Source of the DNA: an uncultured Christensenella sp.
GTDB lineage: Bacteria; Bacillota; Clostridia; Christensenellales; Borkfalkiaceae
Assembly: GCA_910577555.1 (NCBI GenBank)
Contig: CAJTLF010000012.1
Coordinates: forward strand, 1 to 64,000
Direction of reading: 5' to 3'
Length of the DNA: 64,000 bases
In this document: in pieces, positions 23,951 to 32,534 of the stretch
How positions within the stretch are numbered: the stretch's first letter is position 1
Layout of the letters: every line of letters begins with the position of its first letter
Program-made: the position numbers and the translations under genes
Notes under the pieces: model-generated
The model's input: the letters and a program-made list of their open reading frames with translations, nothing else
Database searches by the model: none
What the model was told of the DNA's origin: nothing

Positions 23951-24196
23951 ATGAAACTTATGGAGCAGGTTTTGTCCGAGCTGGGCGCGGACGATTTAAA
24001 GGCGTTTACCGTAATTCCCGCGTTCGGCGGGTATTTCAGATGCGTGAAAAATATCGCGGAGTATTCGGCGGAAAAGGTCGTTCTCGTGTTGCGAAAGACC
24101 GTGGTTACTCTCGAAGGCGAAGGGCTGGAAATAGGCAGGTATTTCGAGCAGGATATATTCATCAAGGGCGATATAAAGGTGGTTAAAGTTGACTGA
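23951..24196 (+). CDS. yqfC: Sporulation protein YqfC (YabP/YqfC family)
   Basis: This 81-residue protein of the YabP/YqfC family is recognised mainly by its place directly before yqfD and by the pattern of a short amphipathic fold (RKTVVTLEGEGLEIGRYFEQ, then IFIKGDIKVVKV). The start at 23951 leaves the normal size; the longer frame to 23906 adds atypical residues. The stop overlaps the TTG start of yqfD by eight bases. In Bacillus this pair is made in the mother cell during sporulation. Confidence 0.85.
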   Translation: MKLMEQVLSELGADDLKAFTVIPAFGGYFRCVKNIAEYSAEKVVLVLRKTVVTLEGEGLEIGRYFEQDIFIKGDIKVVKVD

Positions 24197-25079
24197 TTTG
24201 ACTAAAATCCGCATAACCGCGTCCGCGGAGCTTGCGCTGAAAAAGCTGAAAAAAGCCGAAATTGCCGTGTTCGACTGCAAAAAGTCGGGCGCGGAGCTTT
24301 TATTCTGCGTTAAGGACAAAGACGTTAAAAAAGTTTTTGCAATTTTCGATAAACCGTGTTATAATATAAAGGTAGATAAAAAAAGCTACGCGACGCGGTT
24401 TTTTAACTTTATTTGCTTGCGCGCGGGACTGGTTGCGGGAGCGTTGCTGTTTATCGCGGCGGCGTTTATCGCAAATTCGTTCGTGCTTAAAATAGAAGTG
24501 AGCGGGAGCGGAAGCTATCTCGAGAGCGAAGTGCGGCGCATCGTTCTGGAAGAAGGCGCGGGTGAGTTTAAGCCCTTTTCGGCGTTCAACGGTTCTTCGG
24601 CGACGGGGCGCATACTTTCCCTGCCGCAGGTCACCTTCTGCAATATACAGAAAAAGGGCAGCGTGCTTGTGGTTGACGTGCAGGTGGACGAAGAGCATTA
24701 CGGCTCGGTGGTGCGCGACGACCTTAAAAGCGACTGCGACGGCGTGGTAAGGCGGGTGGTCGCGGTGTGCGGCACGGCGGCGGTCAGTGCGGGCGACTCC
24801 GTAAAAAGGGGGGATTCCCTGATTTACGCGCACACCCTTGCGGGCGAAGAGACGGTTAGCTGTATCGCCGCGGGATACGCCGAAATAGAGTGCGCGCGCA
24901 CGGCGGAATACTTTGCCGACTGCGAGAGCGAAGAGAATACCAAAGCCGCCCTTTCTTCCGTTCTTTTGGACGGGGAAAGCTTTATCGAGAGAAATTACGT
25001 TGTAAAGCCCACGGACGGGGGAGTTATTTACGTTATAGATTTTAAGTATTTACACATTATTAGTATTAATCTGGAGTGA
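24189..25079 (+). CDS. yqfD: Sporulation protein YqfD
   Basis: The 296-residue protein has an N-terminal soluble part, one TM at about residues 80-100 (LVAGALLFIAAAFIANSFVL) and an extracytoplasmic C-terminal part. This is somewhat shorter than the roughly 400 residues of Bacillus YqfD, so the C-terminus is reduced. It starts with TTG inside the end of yqfC, which implies coupling. yqfC-yqfD-phoH is a conserved Firmicutes order and hints that the organism, or its recent ancestor, makes spores. Confidence 0.85.
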   Translation: MTDLTKIRITASAELALKKLKKAEIAVFDCKKSGAELLFCVKDKDVKKVFAIFDKPCYNIKVDKKSYATRFFNFICLRAGLVAGALLFIAAAFIANSFVLKIEVSGSGSYLESEVRRIVLEEGAGEFKPFSAFNGSSATGRILSLPQVTFCNIQKKGSVLVVDVQVDEEHYGSVVRDDLKSDCDGVVRRVVAVCGTAAVSAGDSVKRGDSLIYAHTLAGEETVSCIAAGYAEIECARTAEYFADCESEENTKAALSSVLLDGESFIERNYVVKPTDGGVIYVIDFKYLHIISINLE

Positions 25080-25111
25080 GCGGCGGAAATGCCGTTTATA
25101 TATAATCGTTT

Positions 25112-26098
25112 ATGGATAAAAGCGTAAGAAAGATAAATGCGGAAAATACGGACGCCTTGCAGAAGTTTCTGGGGACTTTCGACGAGAACGTCAACAGAAT
25201 TATGCAGGAGCTGGGCGTTATAGTGCGCGTGGACGGCGTTACCGTGATTATTTCGGGCGCGGAAGAGAGAGTAAATCTTGCCGCCGAAGTTACGGAAAAC
25301 CTGCTCGCACTTGCGCGTAAAGGGGAAGATATCGACTGCGGCAGGGTCACTTACTGCGTGGAGCTTGCAAAGGAAGGCAAGGCGAAGGATATAACCAAGC
25401 TTGCGTCGGGAACGGTGGCGATAACTTCCCGCGGAAAGCCGGTAAAATGCAAGACGGTGGGGCAGAGAGCGTACGTTGACGGCATACGCAAAAACGGCGT
25501 GACCTTCGGCATAGGACCTGCCGGCACGGGCAAGACTTATCTTGCCGTATGTCTTGCAGTACAAGCCTACAAGCAAAAGCAGGCGGACAAGATTATTTTA
25601 ACCCGCCCCGCGGTGGAAGCGGGCGAAAAGCTGGGCTTTCTTCCCGGAGATTTGCAGACGAAGGTCGACCCGTATTTAAGACCGCTGTACGACGCGCTGG
25701 AAGAGATGCTCGGCACGGAAACTTACCAGAAGCTTATGGAGCGGGGGACCATCGAAGTCGCGCCGCTGGCGTATATGCGCGGGCGTACGCTGTCGAATGC
25801 GTTCATTATTTTAGACGAAGCACAGAACACTACCCGCGAGCAGATGAAGATGTTTCTGACCCGTCTGGGCGACGGGAGTAAGATGGTCGTGACGGGTGAC
25901 GTCACGCAGATTGACCTGCCCGACGGGAAGAGAAGCGGGCTCGAACACGCGGTGAGCGTTTTAAAGGACGTGGAAGGCGTTGCCGCTATTTACCTTACTG
26001 ATAAAGACGTCGTGCGAAATCCCCTTGTTATGAGAATCGTAAGAGCTTACGACGGGGATTCGGCAAGGAGTAAAGATGATAAAGATAAACATGAGTAA
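25112..26098 (+). CDS. phoH: PhoH-like ATPase
   Basis: This 328-residue cytoplasmic PhoH-family ATPase has Walker A GPAGTGKTYLA at about residues 136-146 and Walker B FIILDEAQNTT at about 230-240, plus an N-terminal KH-like segment. PhoH proteins are linked to RNA metabolism and are usually next to ybeY, as here. The final bases overlap the start of the HD-domain gene. Confidence 0.94.
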   Translation: MDKSVRKINAENTDALQKFLGTFDENVNRIMQELGVIVRVDGVTVIISGAEERVNLAAEVTENLLALARKGEDIDCGRVTYCVELAKEGKAKDITKLASGTVAITSRGKPVKCKTVGQRAYVDGIRKNGVTFGIGPAGTGKTYLAVCLAVQAYKQKQADKIILTRPAVEAGEKLGFLPGDLQTKVDPYLRPLYDALEEMLGTETYQKLMERGTIEVAPLAYMRGRTLSNAFIILDEAQNTTREQMKMFLTRLGDGSKMVVTGDVTQIDLPDGKRSGLEHAVSVLKDVEGVAAIYLTDKDVVRNPLVMRIVRAYDGDSARSKDDKDKHE

Positions 26099-27539
26099 AA
26101 AGGAAATTGCGCTATCGGCTCTGACGACGATAATCTGCCATATTCTTCTGCTCGGGCTGATGGTGTTGATGATTGTAATCAATACCGAAGGCGGTACGGT
26201 TGAATTTTTCAGGGCGCAGATTGACAACGTGGTTACGGTGGCGGTGGCGTCGTCCGTGCTGACGATGGTCGTTTATTTCTTTTTCTTTATAGAAAACAAA
26301 GCCGTTTTGTGCAAGTATTCCAAAATTCTGGAAATTTATCTGCTGTTGGGCGTTGCGCTCGTTTTAAACGACGTGGTTGCGAAGTACGTTTCCGCGACCG
26401 CCAGCCCCATGCTGTTTTTCCCGCTGATTGCCTGTATGGTTCTGCGGCGCAGGGAAGCGATTTTTCTCAACAGCGTCTATATGCTTATCTCGTTCGTGTT
26501 CAACAGGTATCTCAACAGCACCGATATAGTGGGCGGCGGGATAGAGATGATTGAGTGCTTTGCGGGGCTTTTAACGGTGTTCTGCGGCGGCATTACGGGA
26601 ATTTTCCTTATGAAGAGCGTAAAGACCAGACTTGGAAGCGTTCTGGTGGGGTTTGCGCTGTTTATACCCGTTACTCTTATAAACGTGGTTATGCAGTTGC
26701 CGTCGATGACCGATTACGAGCTGATGAGTATACTTAATTTCGGCATTTTCAGTATCGTGGACTGCGTTCTTTCCGTGCTGCTGTTTATGTGTATTCTTCC
26801 CATGATTGAAGGGGCGTTTTCCGAGCTTACTTCCTTCCGTCTGCGCGAGCTTACCGCGGACAGCGCGCCCCTTATGAAAAGGCTGAAGCAGCAGGCGTTG
26901 GGTACTTATAACCACTCGATAGTGGTTGCACAGCTTGCCGAAGCGTGCGCGAGCGCGATTGGCGAAGACGCCGAGCTTGCCCGCGCGGTGGCTTACTATC
27001 ACGACGTGGGTAAGCTGAAAAGCCCCGAAATGTTCGCCGAGAACCAGAGCGAATACAACCTGCACACCGAGCTTACGCCCGAGCTGTCGGTAGATATAAT
27101 CCGCTCGCACGCGAGAGAAGGGGCCAAGCTAATTAAAAAATACAAGCTGCCCGAAATTTTTGCGGACATAGCCGTGCAACACCACGGCACTATGCCCATA
27201 AAATACTTTTACGCAAAGGCGTTGAAGCTGAGCGACGGCGGGCTTAACGCCAACAATTACTCATATCTGGGACCTACCCCGACGAGCAAGATTGCGGCAA
27301 TTATTATGATTTGCGACTCTTCGGAAGCGGCGGCGCGTTCGCTTTCAGACCGCTCGCCCGAAAAGGTGGCGGCGTTGGTGGGCAGCGTAGTGGAAGAGAG
27401 AATGAACCAGGAGCAGTTCGTGGACTGCGACATTACCATGCGGGAGCTTACGCTCGTTACCCGAACGGTTATAAACCAGCTTGCCGGAGTTTACCATTCG
27501 CGCGTGAAATACCCTAAGCTCGTGCTGTCGAGAAAGTGA
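26076..27539 (+). CDS. HD-domain membrane phosphohydrolase, short YqfF/PgpH-like form
   Basis: The 487-residue protein has about seven TM helices (residues 10-245) and a C-terminal HD domain: NHSIVVAQLAEA, then YHDVGK with the metal-binding HD pair, a later H in RSHAREGAKL and QHHGT. PgpH/YqfF enzymes hydrolyse c-di-AMP, and the position between phoH and ybeY is the standard one. The large extracytoplasmic 7TMR-HDED sensor domain of full-length PgpH (over 700 residues) is missing. The start may be 26076 or the ATG at 26091 overlapping the phoH stop. Confidence 0.88.
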   Translation: MIKINMSKKEIALSALTTIICHILLLGLMVLMIVINTEGGTVEFFRAQIDNVVTVAVASSVLTMVVYFFFFIENKAVLCKYSKILEIYLLLGVALVLNDVVAKYVSATASPMLFFPLIACMVLRRREAIFLNSVYMLISFVFNRYLNSTDIVGGGIEMIECFAGLLTVFCGGITGIFLMKSVKTRLGSVLVGFALFIPVTLINVVMQLPSMTDYELMSILNFGIFSIVDCVLSVLLFMCILPMIEGAFSELTSFRLRELTADSAPLMKRLKQQALGTYNHSIVVAQLAEACASAIGEDAELARAVAYYHDVGKLKSPEMFAENQSEYNLHTELTPELSVDIIRSHAREGAKLIKKYKLPEIFADIAVQHHGTMPIKYFYAKALKLSDGGLNANNYSYLGPTPTSKIAAIIMICDSSEAAARSLSDRSPEKVAALVGSVVEERMNQEQFVDCDITMRELTLVTRTVINQLAGVYHSRVKYPKLVLSRK

Positions 27540-27540
27540 T

Positions 27541-28002
27541 ATGTTGAATATTTACTGCGAAGATTTTGATTTTTGTGACCTTGCCCGCGCGTTCGACGGG
27601 GAGATAGCGGGCGACTGCGGAATTTCCGCGGAAATAATTTTTATTGACGGCGAGAAGATAAGGCGGCTCAACCGCGAGACGCGCGGAGTGGACGCGGTGA
27701 CCGACGTTTTAAGCTATCCGTCTTTGGACGGGATAAAGGGTAAAGATATCAACGCCGACGATTTTCCCGCAGACCTTGACGAGAACGGGTGCGTTTTTAT
27801 AGGCAGTATCGCGATATGCACGGCGCGGGCGCGCGAGCAGGCGGAAGAGTACGGGCATAGCTACGAGCGCGAGCTTTTTTACCTTGCCGTACACGGGCTG
27901 TGGCATTTGCTGGGCTACGACCATATGACGGACGCGGACAAGATGGAGATGCGGGAAAGGGAAGAGAAAATACTGTCCAAATTAGGACTGGCGAGAGATT
28001 AA
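27541..28002 (+). CDS. ybeY: Endoribonuclease YbeY
   Basis: This 153-residue metalloprotein acts in 16S rRNA 3'-end maturation and ribosome quality control. The zinc site is the HGLWHLLGYDH motif (H-3-H-5-H) at about residues 118-128. RLNRETRGVDAVTDVLSYP is the other family block. It starts one base after the stop of the HD gene and is followed 11 bases later by era. Confidence 0.96.
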   Translation: MLNIYCEDFDFCDLARAFDGEIAGDCGISAEIIFIDGEKIRRLNRETRGVDAVTDVLSYPSLDGIKGKDINADDFPADLDENGCVFIGSIAICTARAREQAEEYGHSYERELFYLAVHGLWHLLGYDHMTDADKMEMREREEKILSKLGLARD

Positions 28003-28013
28003 AGGAGAGTGCG

Positions 28014-28892
28014 ATGCGGTCGGGATTTATAGGCGTGATAGGCAAGGCGAACGCGGGGAAGAGTACTTTGGTGAACGTGCTGGTGGGCGAGAAGGTGGCG
28101 ATTACTTCGCCAAAGCCGCAGACGACGCGGCACTCGATTATGGGCGTGCTTACCAAGGAAGAGTATCAGCTGGTGTTCGTGGATACGCCCGGCATTTATA
28201 AGAGTGCGAACCGTCTTACCGATATGATGATGAAGGCGACGGACGACGCGGCGAAGGACGTGGATTTTATACTGTTCGTTCACGACGGGCACGCGGGGCT
28301 TTCGGACGGGGATATCGAGCTGATTAAAAAGTACGCGTCGGGCAGAACGCCAATGGCTATTGCGTATACGAAAATAGATATTATGCCCAAGGAGAACGTG
28401 GCGGCGGACGTGAAAACGCTTTACGAAAACGGCGTGGAGTGCGACGTTTTTCCCGTTTCCGCGAGAAAGCACCAGAATATAAACAAGCTTGAAAAATACC
28501 TTGCGGAAAAGATGCCCGAAGGCGACAAGGTTATTGCGCAGGATATAGTTTCGGATAAGAGCGAAAAGTTTATGATTGCCGAAATTATGCGGGAAAAGAT
28601 TCTTCTTAAATTCGACGACGAAATTCCGCACGGCATAGCCGTGGTTATAAATACCTTCGAGCGGCAGGAGAACGGGGTTTACGATATTAACCTTGATATT
28701 ATCTGCGAAAAAGCAAACCATAAGGCGATTCTTATCGGCAAGCAGGGCAGGGCTATTAAGGAAGTTTCTTCGTTTGCACGCTCGGCAATGGAAAAGTTTT
28801 TGGGCGCGAAGGTGTTTCTGACAACTTACGTGAGAGTGGAATCCGACTGGCGGAACAGACCTAACCTTATTAAGGACGTGTTTATAGTATAA
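28014..28892 (+). CDS. era: GTPase Era
   Basis: This 292-residue GTPase is needed for 30S assembly and binds the 3' end of 16S rRNA. G1 is GKANAGKS (10-17), G3 is DTPGIY, G4 is TKID, and the C-terminal KH domain holds IGKQGRAIKEV. The frame is open from 27900 inside ybeY, but AAAGGAG thirteen bases before the ATG at 28014 and the family's MRSGF-type start settle the choice. Confidence 0.97.
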   Translation: MRSGFIGVIGKANAGKSTLVNVLVGEKVAITSPKPQTTRHSIMGVLTKEEYQLVFVDTPGIYKSANRLTDMMMKATDDAAKDVDFILFVHDGHAGLSDGDIELIKKYASGRTPMAIAYTKIDIMPKENVAADVKTLYENGVECDVFPVSARKHQNINKLEKYLAEKMPEGDKVIAQDIVSDKSEKFMIAEIMREKILLKFDDEIPHGIAVVINTFERQENGVYDINLDIICEKANHKAILIGKQGRAIKEVSSFARSAMEKFLGAKVFLTTYVRVESDWRNRPNLIKDVFIV

Positions 28893-28942
28893 AAGTAGTT
28901 CACGAAAATAACGCGCTATTCTGCGCGCATAATTTTCCGTGA
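28891..28942. repeat. Stem-loop repeat, copy 1
   Basis: It begins AAAAGTAGTTCACGAA and forms a hairpin: CACG...GCGC pairs with GCGC...CGTG around the loop TATTCTGC. It starts right at the era stop codon. Its inner stem bases differ from copy 2 while pairing is kept. Confidence 0.7.
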
Positions 28943-29083
28943 TTTTGGGAAACTAAGTTTCCCTGCCCGCAATTTTTAAGGGCAAAGAAATATATAATTG
29001 CGGGCATTCCCTTCCAGTGAGCCGAAGGTTTTCGCAAATTGGGTGCGCCGGCGCAAAGGCGTGACTTTGCTTGCGCAGTGAAT
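28943..29083. other. Structured gene-free segment between two stem-loop repeats
   Basis: It contains GGGAAAC/GTTTCCC (28948-28964), TGCCCGCAATT with a matching AATTGCGGGCA about 20 bases later, and GCGCCGGCGC (29045-29054). No gene is supported. Together with the flanking repeats it may be one transcribed or mobile noncoding unit. Confidence 0.5.
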
Positions 29084-29134
29084 AAAAGTAGTTCACGAAT
29101 TTTCGTTTCTATTCTGCGAAACGAAAATTCCGTG
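29084..29134. repeat. Stem-loop repeat, copy 2
   Basis: It begins AAAAGTAGTTCACGAA like copy 1 and keeps the loop TATTCTGC, but the inner stem is TTTCGTTTC paired with GAAACGAAA. It lies 193 bases after copy 1 in the same orientation. Confidence 0.7.
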
Positions 29135-29180
29135 AGTTGAAAGGCGGTTGCGTGTATTTGGTGGTGCGATTTGCCCGTGT

Positions 29181-29215
29181 GGATTGCTTCGTCGCTACGC
29201 TCCTCGCAATGACGG
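29181..29215 (+). repeat. Dispersed 35-bp family A repeat
   Basis: An intact copy, GGATTGCTTCGTCGC to CGCAATGACGG. Confidence 0.85.
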
Positions 29216-29262
29216 GGGAGAAAGAGCGCGCAATGACGGAAAGGGGAATGATACGTTTATCT

Positions 29263-29297
29263 GGATTGCTTCGTCGCTACGCTTCTCGCAATGACGG
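29263..29297 (+). repeat. Dispersed 35-bp family A repeat
   Basis: A second intact copy, 82 bases after the previous one and in the same orientation; one base differs in the middle (CTTCTCGC in place of CTCCTCGC). Confidence 0.85.
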
Positions 29298-29378
29298 AAA
29301 GGGGCGGGGCGGAAGTTTTCGGGGTTTGGATAAATAAAATTTTAAATACGGCGCATTCTGTTATTAAAGGAGTGTGCT

Positions 29379-29483
29379 ATGAAAAGAGATAAAGACGCTG
29401 CCGAGCTTGCCTGGAAAATGTTTGAAAAGACGGGTAACGTGAGTTATTATATGCTTTACAAACAGCTTGACGGCAGAAAGTAA
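29379..29483 (+). CDS. yqzL: YqzL-family small protein
   Basis: This 34-residue protein is MKRDKDAAELAWKMFEKTGN followed by VSYYMLYKQL. The W-K-x-F-x-x-T-G-x-V-x-x-Y-x-L-x-K pattern and the position between era and recO identify it as YqzL, whose function is unknown. AAAGGAG lies just before the ATG. Confidence 0.85.
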   Translation: MKRDKDAAELAWKMFEKTGNVSYYMLYKQLDGRK

Positions 29484-29527
29484 TACCATACCGTTAATTG
29501 CGCATATGACCAAAGAAAAAAATATTT

Positions 29528-30247
29528 ATGGAAATTAAGTTGAACGCGGTGACGCTACGCGCCGCCGATTACGGTGAAAACGATAAAATTCTGACCCTTT
29601 TAACCGCCGAAAACGGTAAGATTACCGCGGGAATCAAGGGGGTTAAAAAGCCGAACGCAAAGCTTAAATTTGCCGCACAGCCATTTTGTTTTGCTGAGTT
29701 CGTGCTTGTGAAAAAAGGGGATAAGCTTACCGTTACCAACTGTTCGGAGCTGGAAAGCTTTTACGATTTGCGCACCGACATAAACAAATTTTATGCGGCG
29801 TGCGCGGCTTTGGAAGGCGCGGCGGCGGTCACTTACGAAGGCGGGGAGTGCGGTGAAATTTTTTACGCGCTGGTAAAAACCCTGTCACAAATAAGTGCGG
29901 GCGACGAGCGCGCGCCCCTTATTGCTTTTCTGAATTTTTTACTTACGCAGGCGGGCTACGCCATTTCCGCGGAGAGCTGTTCGGAGTGCGGAAGGGATTT
30001 GACTGCCGCCGAAAAACTGCGGTTCGATATGGATACGGGCGCGTTTACCTGTTACGACTGCGGCACGGGCGCGGGGGCGAGCGCGGTTACTTATAACGTT
30101 TTAAGAAAGGTTGCGGGGAAGTCGTTCGACAGCGGGTTTATTACCGCGGACGGCGAAAAACGGGCGTTGCGGCTCATTAGGGAATACTTTGCGTACAAGA
30201 CCGATTGCCCCTTAAAGAGCCTTGGCGAATACGTGAGACTTATCTGA
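29528..30247 (+). CDS. recO: DNA repair protein RecO
   Basis: RecO loads RecA on SSB-coated single-stranded DNA together with RecR. The 239-residue protein has the N-terminal OB fold (TLRAADYGENDKILTLLTAENGKI) and a four-Cys zinc site in the C-terminal half (CSEC and CYDC). It closes the conserved era-yqzL-recO cluster. Confidence 0.95.
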   Translation: MEIKLNAVTLRAADYGENDKILTLLTAENGKITAGIKGVKKPNAKLKFAAQPFCFAEFVLVKKGDKLTVTNCSELESFYDLRTDINKFYAACAALEGAAAVTYEGGECGEIFYALVKTLSQISAGDERAPLIAFLNFLLTQAGYAISAESCSECGRDLTAAEKLRFDMDTGAFTCYDCGTGAGASAVTYNVLRKVAGKSFDSGFITADGEKRALRLIREYFAYKTDCPLKSLGEYVRLI

Positions 30248-30265
30248 AAAATTAATAATTTATCG

Positions 30266-30293
30266 GCGTCTGCATTTTTTGCGGACGCTTTTT
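30266..30293 (+). terminator. Terminator of recO
   Basis: GCGTCTGC and GCGGACGC form an 8-bp stem (one G-U pair) followed by TTTTTAAT. Confidence 0.75.
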
Positions 30294-30297
30294 AATA

Positions 30298-30325
30298 TTG
30301 ACAATTGACCGCTTTATGGTACAAT
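30298..30325 (+). promoter_or_regulatory. Promoter of the HExxH lipoprotein gene
   Basis: TTGACA (30298-30303), 16 bases, TACAAT (30320-30325). Confidence 0.75.
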
Positions 30326-30347
30326 AGAATAAAAGGGAAGTAAAATT

Positions 30348-32396
30348 ATGGAAAAATCGTTTAAAATTATAGTATTTTCTTTATTTTTATTGTTCGCCGT
30401 TTGTATGGTTGCGGCGGTTACTTCCTGTTACGGCGAAAACGAGAATGAATATTATCTGACGTATAGCTCGAGTGAAGGCGGGCATATAGAAGGAAATGTC
30501 AAGCAGACTGTAAAGCGTGGGGACGATGGAAGAACTGTTAAGGCAGTAGCTAACGAGTATTACAGGTTTGTAAAATGGTCGGATGGGGTGGAGACGTCAG
30601 AAAGACGGGATAAAAATTTGCAGTCGGATATAACCGCTACTGCGATATTCGAAAAATGTGTATTTAAAGTAACGCATATAATGAGACGCGACCAAGATAA
30701 AGGCGGATGGTTATATTGTAACGACTACAGTGTTCATTTAGAAAGTACGGACGAATTTTGGTGGTATGAACAATACGTGAATTACGGCGAAGACGCTGCG
30801 GAGATAACTGCGAGGCCGTTTTTATACGTTAATCGGCGTGTGTTATGGTCTGACGGCGAAGAGAATGCAACGCGCCAGGAACGGAACGTAACTTCAGATA
30901 TAACCGTAACCGCCGAAGTAAAAGTAAAAGTTACTTATCAAGTAGCGGACGGAGTAGGCGGCAGAATAACCGGAAATTTGAAACAGTACGTAAACGCAGG
31001 GGAAACAACGCAAGCGGTAACGGCGGTACCTGATACCGGATACGTTTTTTGCGGCTGGTCCGATTTAACTAACGATACTACCCACAGCGTAGAAAACGCA
31101 AAAGAAAGTTTTGATTATTACGCATATTTCGAGCCGATAGAAAAGACTTTCAAGTACGATTACGGCATTGCGAGCGGACTTCCGTTGAGTTCGGAAGTAA
31201 CTTTGAACAGAAATTATCTGGGTTGCGCAAAGTTCGTTAAACCTGAGCTTGCGGGATATACTTTTTGCGGTTGGTATTTGGATAAGGAATACACGGTAAA
31301 GGCCGTACACGAAAACGGGCAGTATATGCTCGGGAAGCGCGCGTTTTCTTTAGAAACTGACACTTTGTACGCAAAGTGGAGAGCGAAGGACGAGACGGAG
31401 TTCGAGCCGACTTATAAGATAATGATTGTTGCGGTGGAAGAGTTTAAAGCGACGCTGTTATCGAGTAAGACGCAAACGGAAATAGAAGTCGATTATAAGA
31501 TGACAACGCCCGAGCGCGAGCTTTTGTCTGTTTTGAGCGATAAGGTTCGGGAATATCTCAACCTTTGGTTTGACGGTAAAGTTAAATTTGAAGTTGATAC
31601 GTACTTTACTTGCGATACGGTAGGTGAAGACAGTGTGGATAGTGGTAATGCCGCCGGTTTCATAAGTTACGACGTTGATGCGAATTTTATACCTGAAACG
31701 GGCGAGTTAAATAAACTATATCACAGCGTGCTTACGGCTTTTGGGATGAATGATTATGAGCATTTACTTCATAATAGTGCTGGGTCAGCGTGGGTGAAAT
31801 ACGGCGTGGTAAATATCGAAGGTCTTGTCGACGGTTACGTGATAGAGCAATTAATAGAAGAGATACGCAATTGCGATTATAACGACGACCATACGCAGGA
31901 TACGCGAATATATAACGCCAAATCTATAATTGAAACTTTTACACACGAATTGGTGCATACGTGTGAAAACGTGTATGGTAATGAATTGGTAGAGTTTCAT
32001 AAAGTAATATATCACGACGGAGATTATCACGCTATAGAGTATTCCAAGCTATATCTGTTAGGCGAGGCAATATATAACGGAGAAAAGTGTGGAATACCCG
32101 AAGAATATTGGTTACATAGAAGAGACGTTTTAATCAATTACGTGCCGGCACCATTAAATTATGAGTATGTCGGACGGGTAGATTTGATTGAACATACGCT
32201 TGAGTGGAGCTTATATTATGAGAATCGTACTTATGTAGCAGGAAAAATTGCATACGGAGCGGATATAACTGTAAAAGCGGTGCCTAAAGAAGGATATAAA
32301 TTCGTCAGATGGAGTGACGGAGTAACTACTGCGATAAGAACGGATTATAATGCAATTTCTTTTGTGAACGTTAAGGCTATTTTTGCGAAAATATGA
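30348..32396 (+). CDS. Secreted lipoprotein with InlB-type repeats and an HExxH metalloprotease-like domain
   Basis: The 682-residue protein starts with a hydrophobic signal and a Cys at VTSC (residue 27), suggesting a lipoprotein. Several modules of the Listeria-Bacteroides/InlB B-repeat kind follow (GGHIEGNVKQ ... YRFVKWSDG, GGRITGNLKQ ... GYVFCGWSD, GYTFCGWYLD). The segment 430-620 is different and contains FTHELVHTCE, where H533-E534 and H537 form a zincin motif. A final VKW/VRWSDG-type repeat closes the protein. The likely role is a cell-surface zinc protease or adhesin; a third zinc ligand is not certain by eye. Confidence 0.75.
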   Translation: MEKSFKIIVFSLFLLFAVCMVAAVTSCYGENENEYYLTYSSSEGGHIEGNVKQTVKRGDDGRTVKAVANEYYRFVKWSDGVETSERRDKNLQSDITATAIFEKCVFKVTHIMRRDQDKGGWLYCNDYSVHLESTDEFWWYEQYVNYGEDAAEITARPFLYVNRRVLWSDGEENATRQERNVTSDITVTAEVKVKVTYQVADGVGGRITGNLKQYVNAGETTQAVTAVPDTGYVFCGWSDLTNDTTHSVENAKESFDYYAYFEPIEKTFKYDYGIASGLPLSSEVTLNRNYLGCAKFVKPELAGYTFCGWYLDKEYTVKAVHENGQYMLGKRAFSLETDTLYAKWRAKDETEFEPTYKIMIVAVEEFKATLLSSKTQTEIEVDYKMTTPERELLSVLSDKVREYLNLWFDGKVKFEVDTYFTCDTVGEDSVDSGNAAGFISYDVDANFIPETGELNKLYHSVLTAFGMNDYEHLLHNSAGSAWVKYGVVNIEGLVDGYVIEQLIEEIRNCDYNDDHTQDTRIYNAKSIIETFTHELVHTCENVYGNELVEFHKVIYHDGDYHAIEYSKLYLLGEAIYNGEKCGIPEEYWLHRRDVLINYVPAPLNYEYVGRVDLIEHTLEWSLYYENRTYVAGKIAYGADITVKAVPKEGYKFVRWSDGVTTAIRTDYNAISFVNVKAIFAKI

Positions 32397-32463
32397 AAAG
32401 CGATTATTTTCGTGCAAAAAGGGCGGGATGGATTAAGAATTTTGGAAAAAATTGCTTAAACAC

Positions 32464-32492
32464 TTGATTAATCGATATTTTTATATTAAAAT
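32464..32492 (+). promoter_or_regulatory. Promoter of ppdK
   Basis: TTGATT (32464-32469), 17 bases, TAAAAT (32487-32492); GGAGGAAG precedes the ppdK start. Confidence 0.75.
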
Positions 32493-32534
32493 ATAAAAGA
32501 TAGAAAAAAACGTAATTTTTGGAGGAAGTTTCTA

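Noticed and set aside
24300..24833. 177-codon minus-strand frame inside yqfD
   Set aside because: It is a long antisense frame caused by GC-rich codon structure; yqfD has family features, gene order and coupling in its favour.
28891..29134. Retron msr-msd region
   Set aside because: Paired repeats and hairpins are present but no reverse transcriptase gene lies nearby.
29137..29337. Open frame of 66 codons
   Set aside because: It translates two family A repeats in tandem; the apparent internal protein repeat comes from the DNA repeat.
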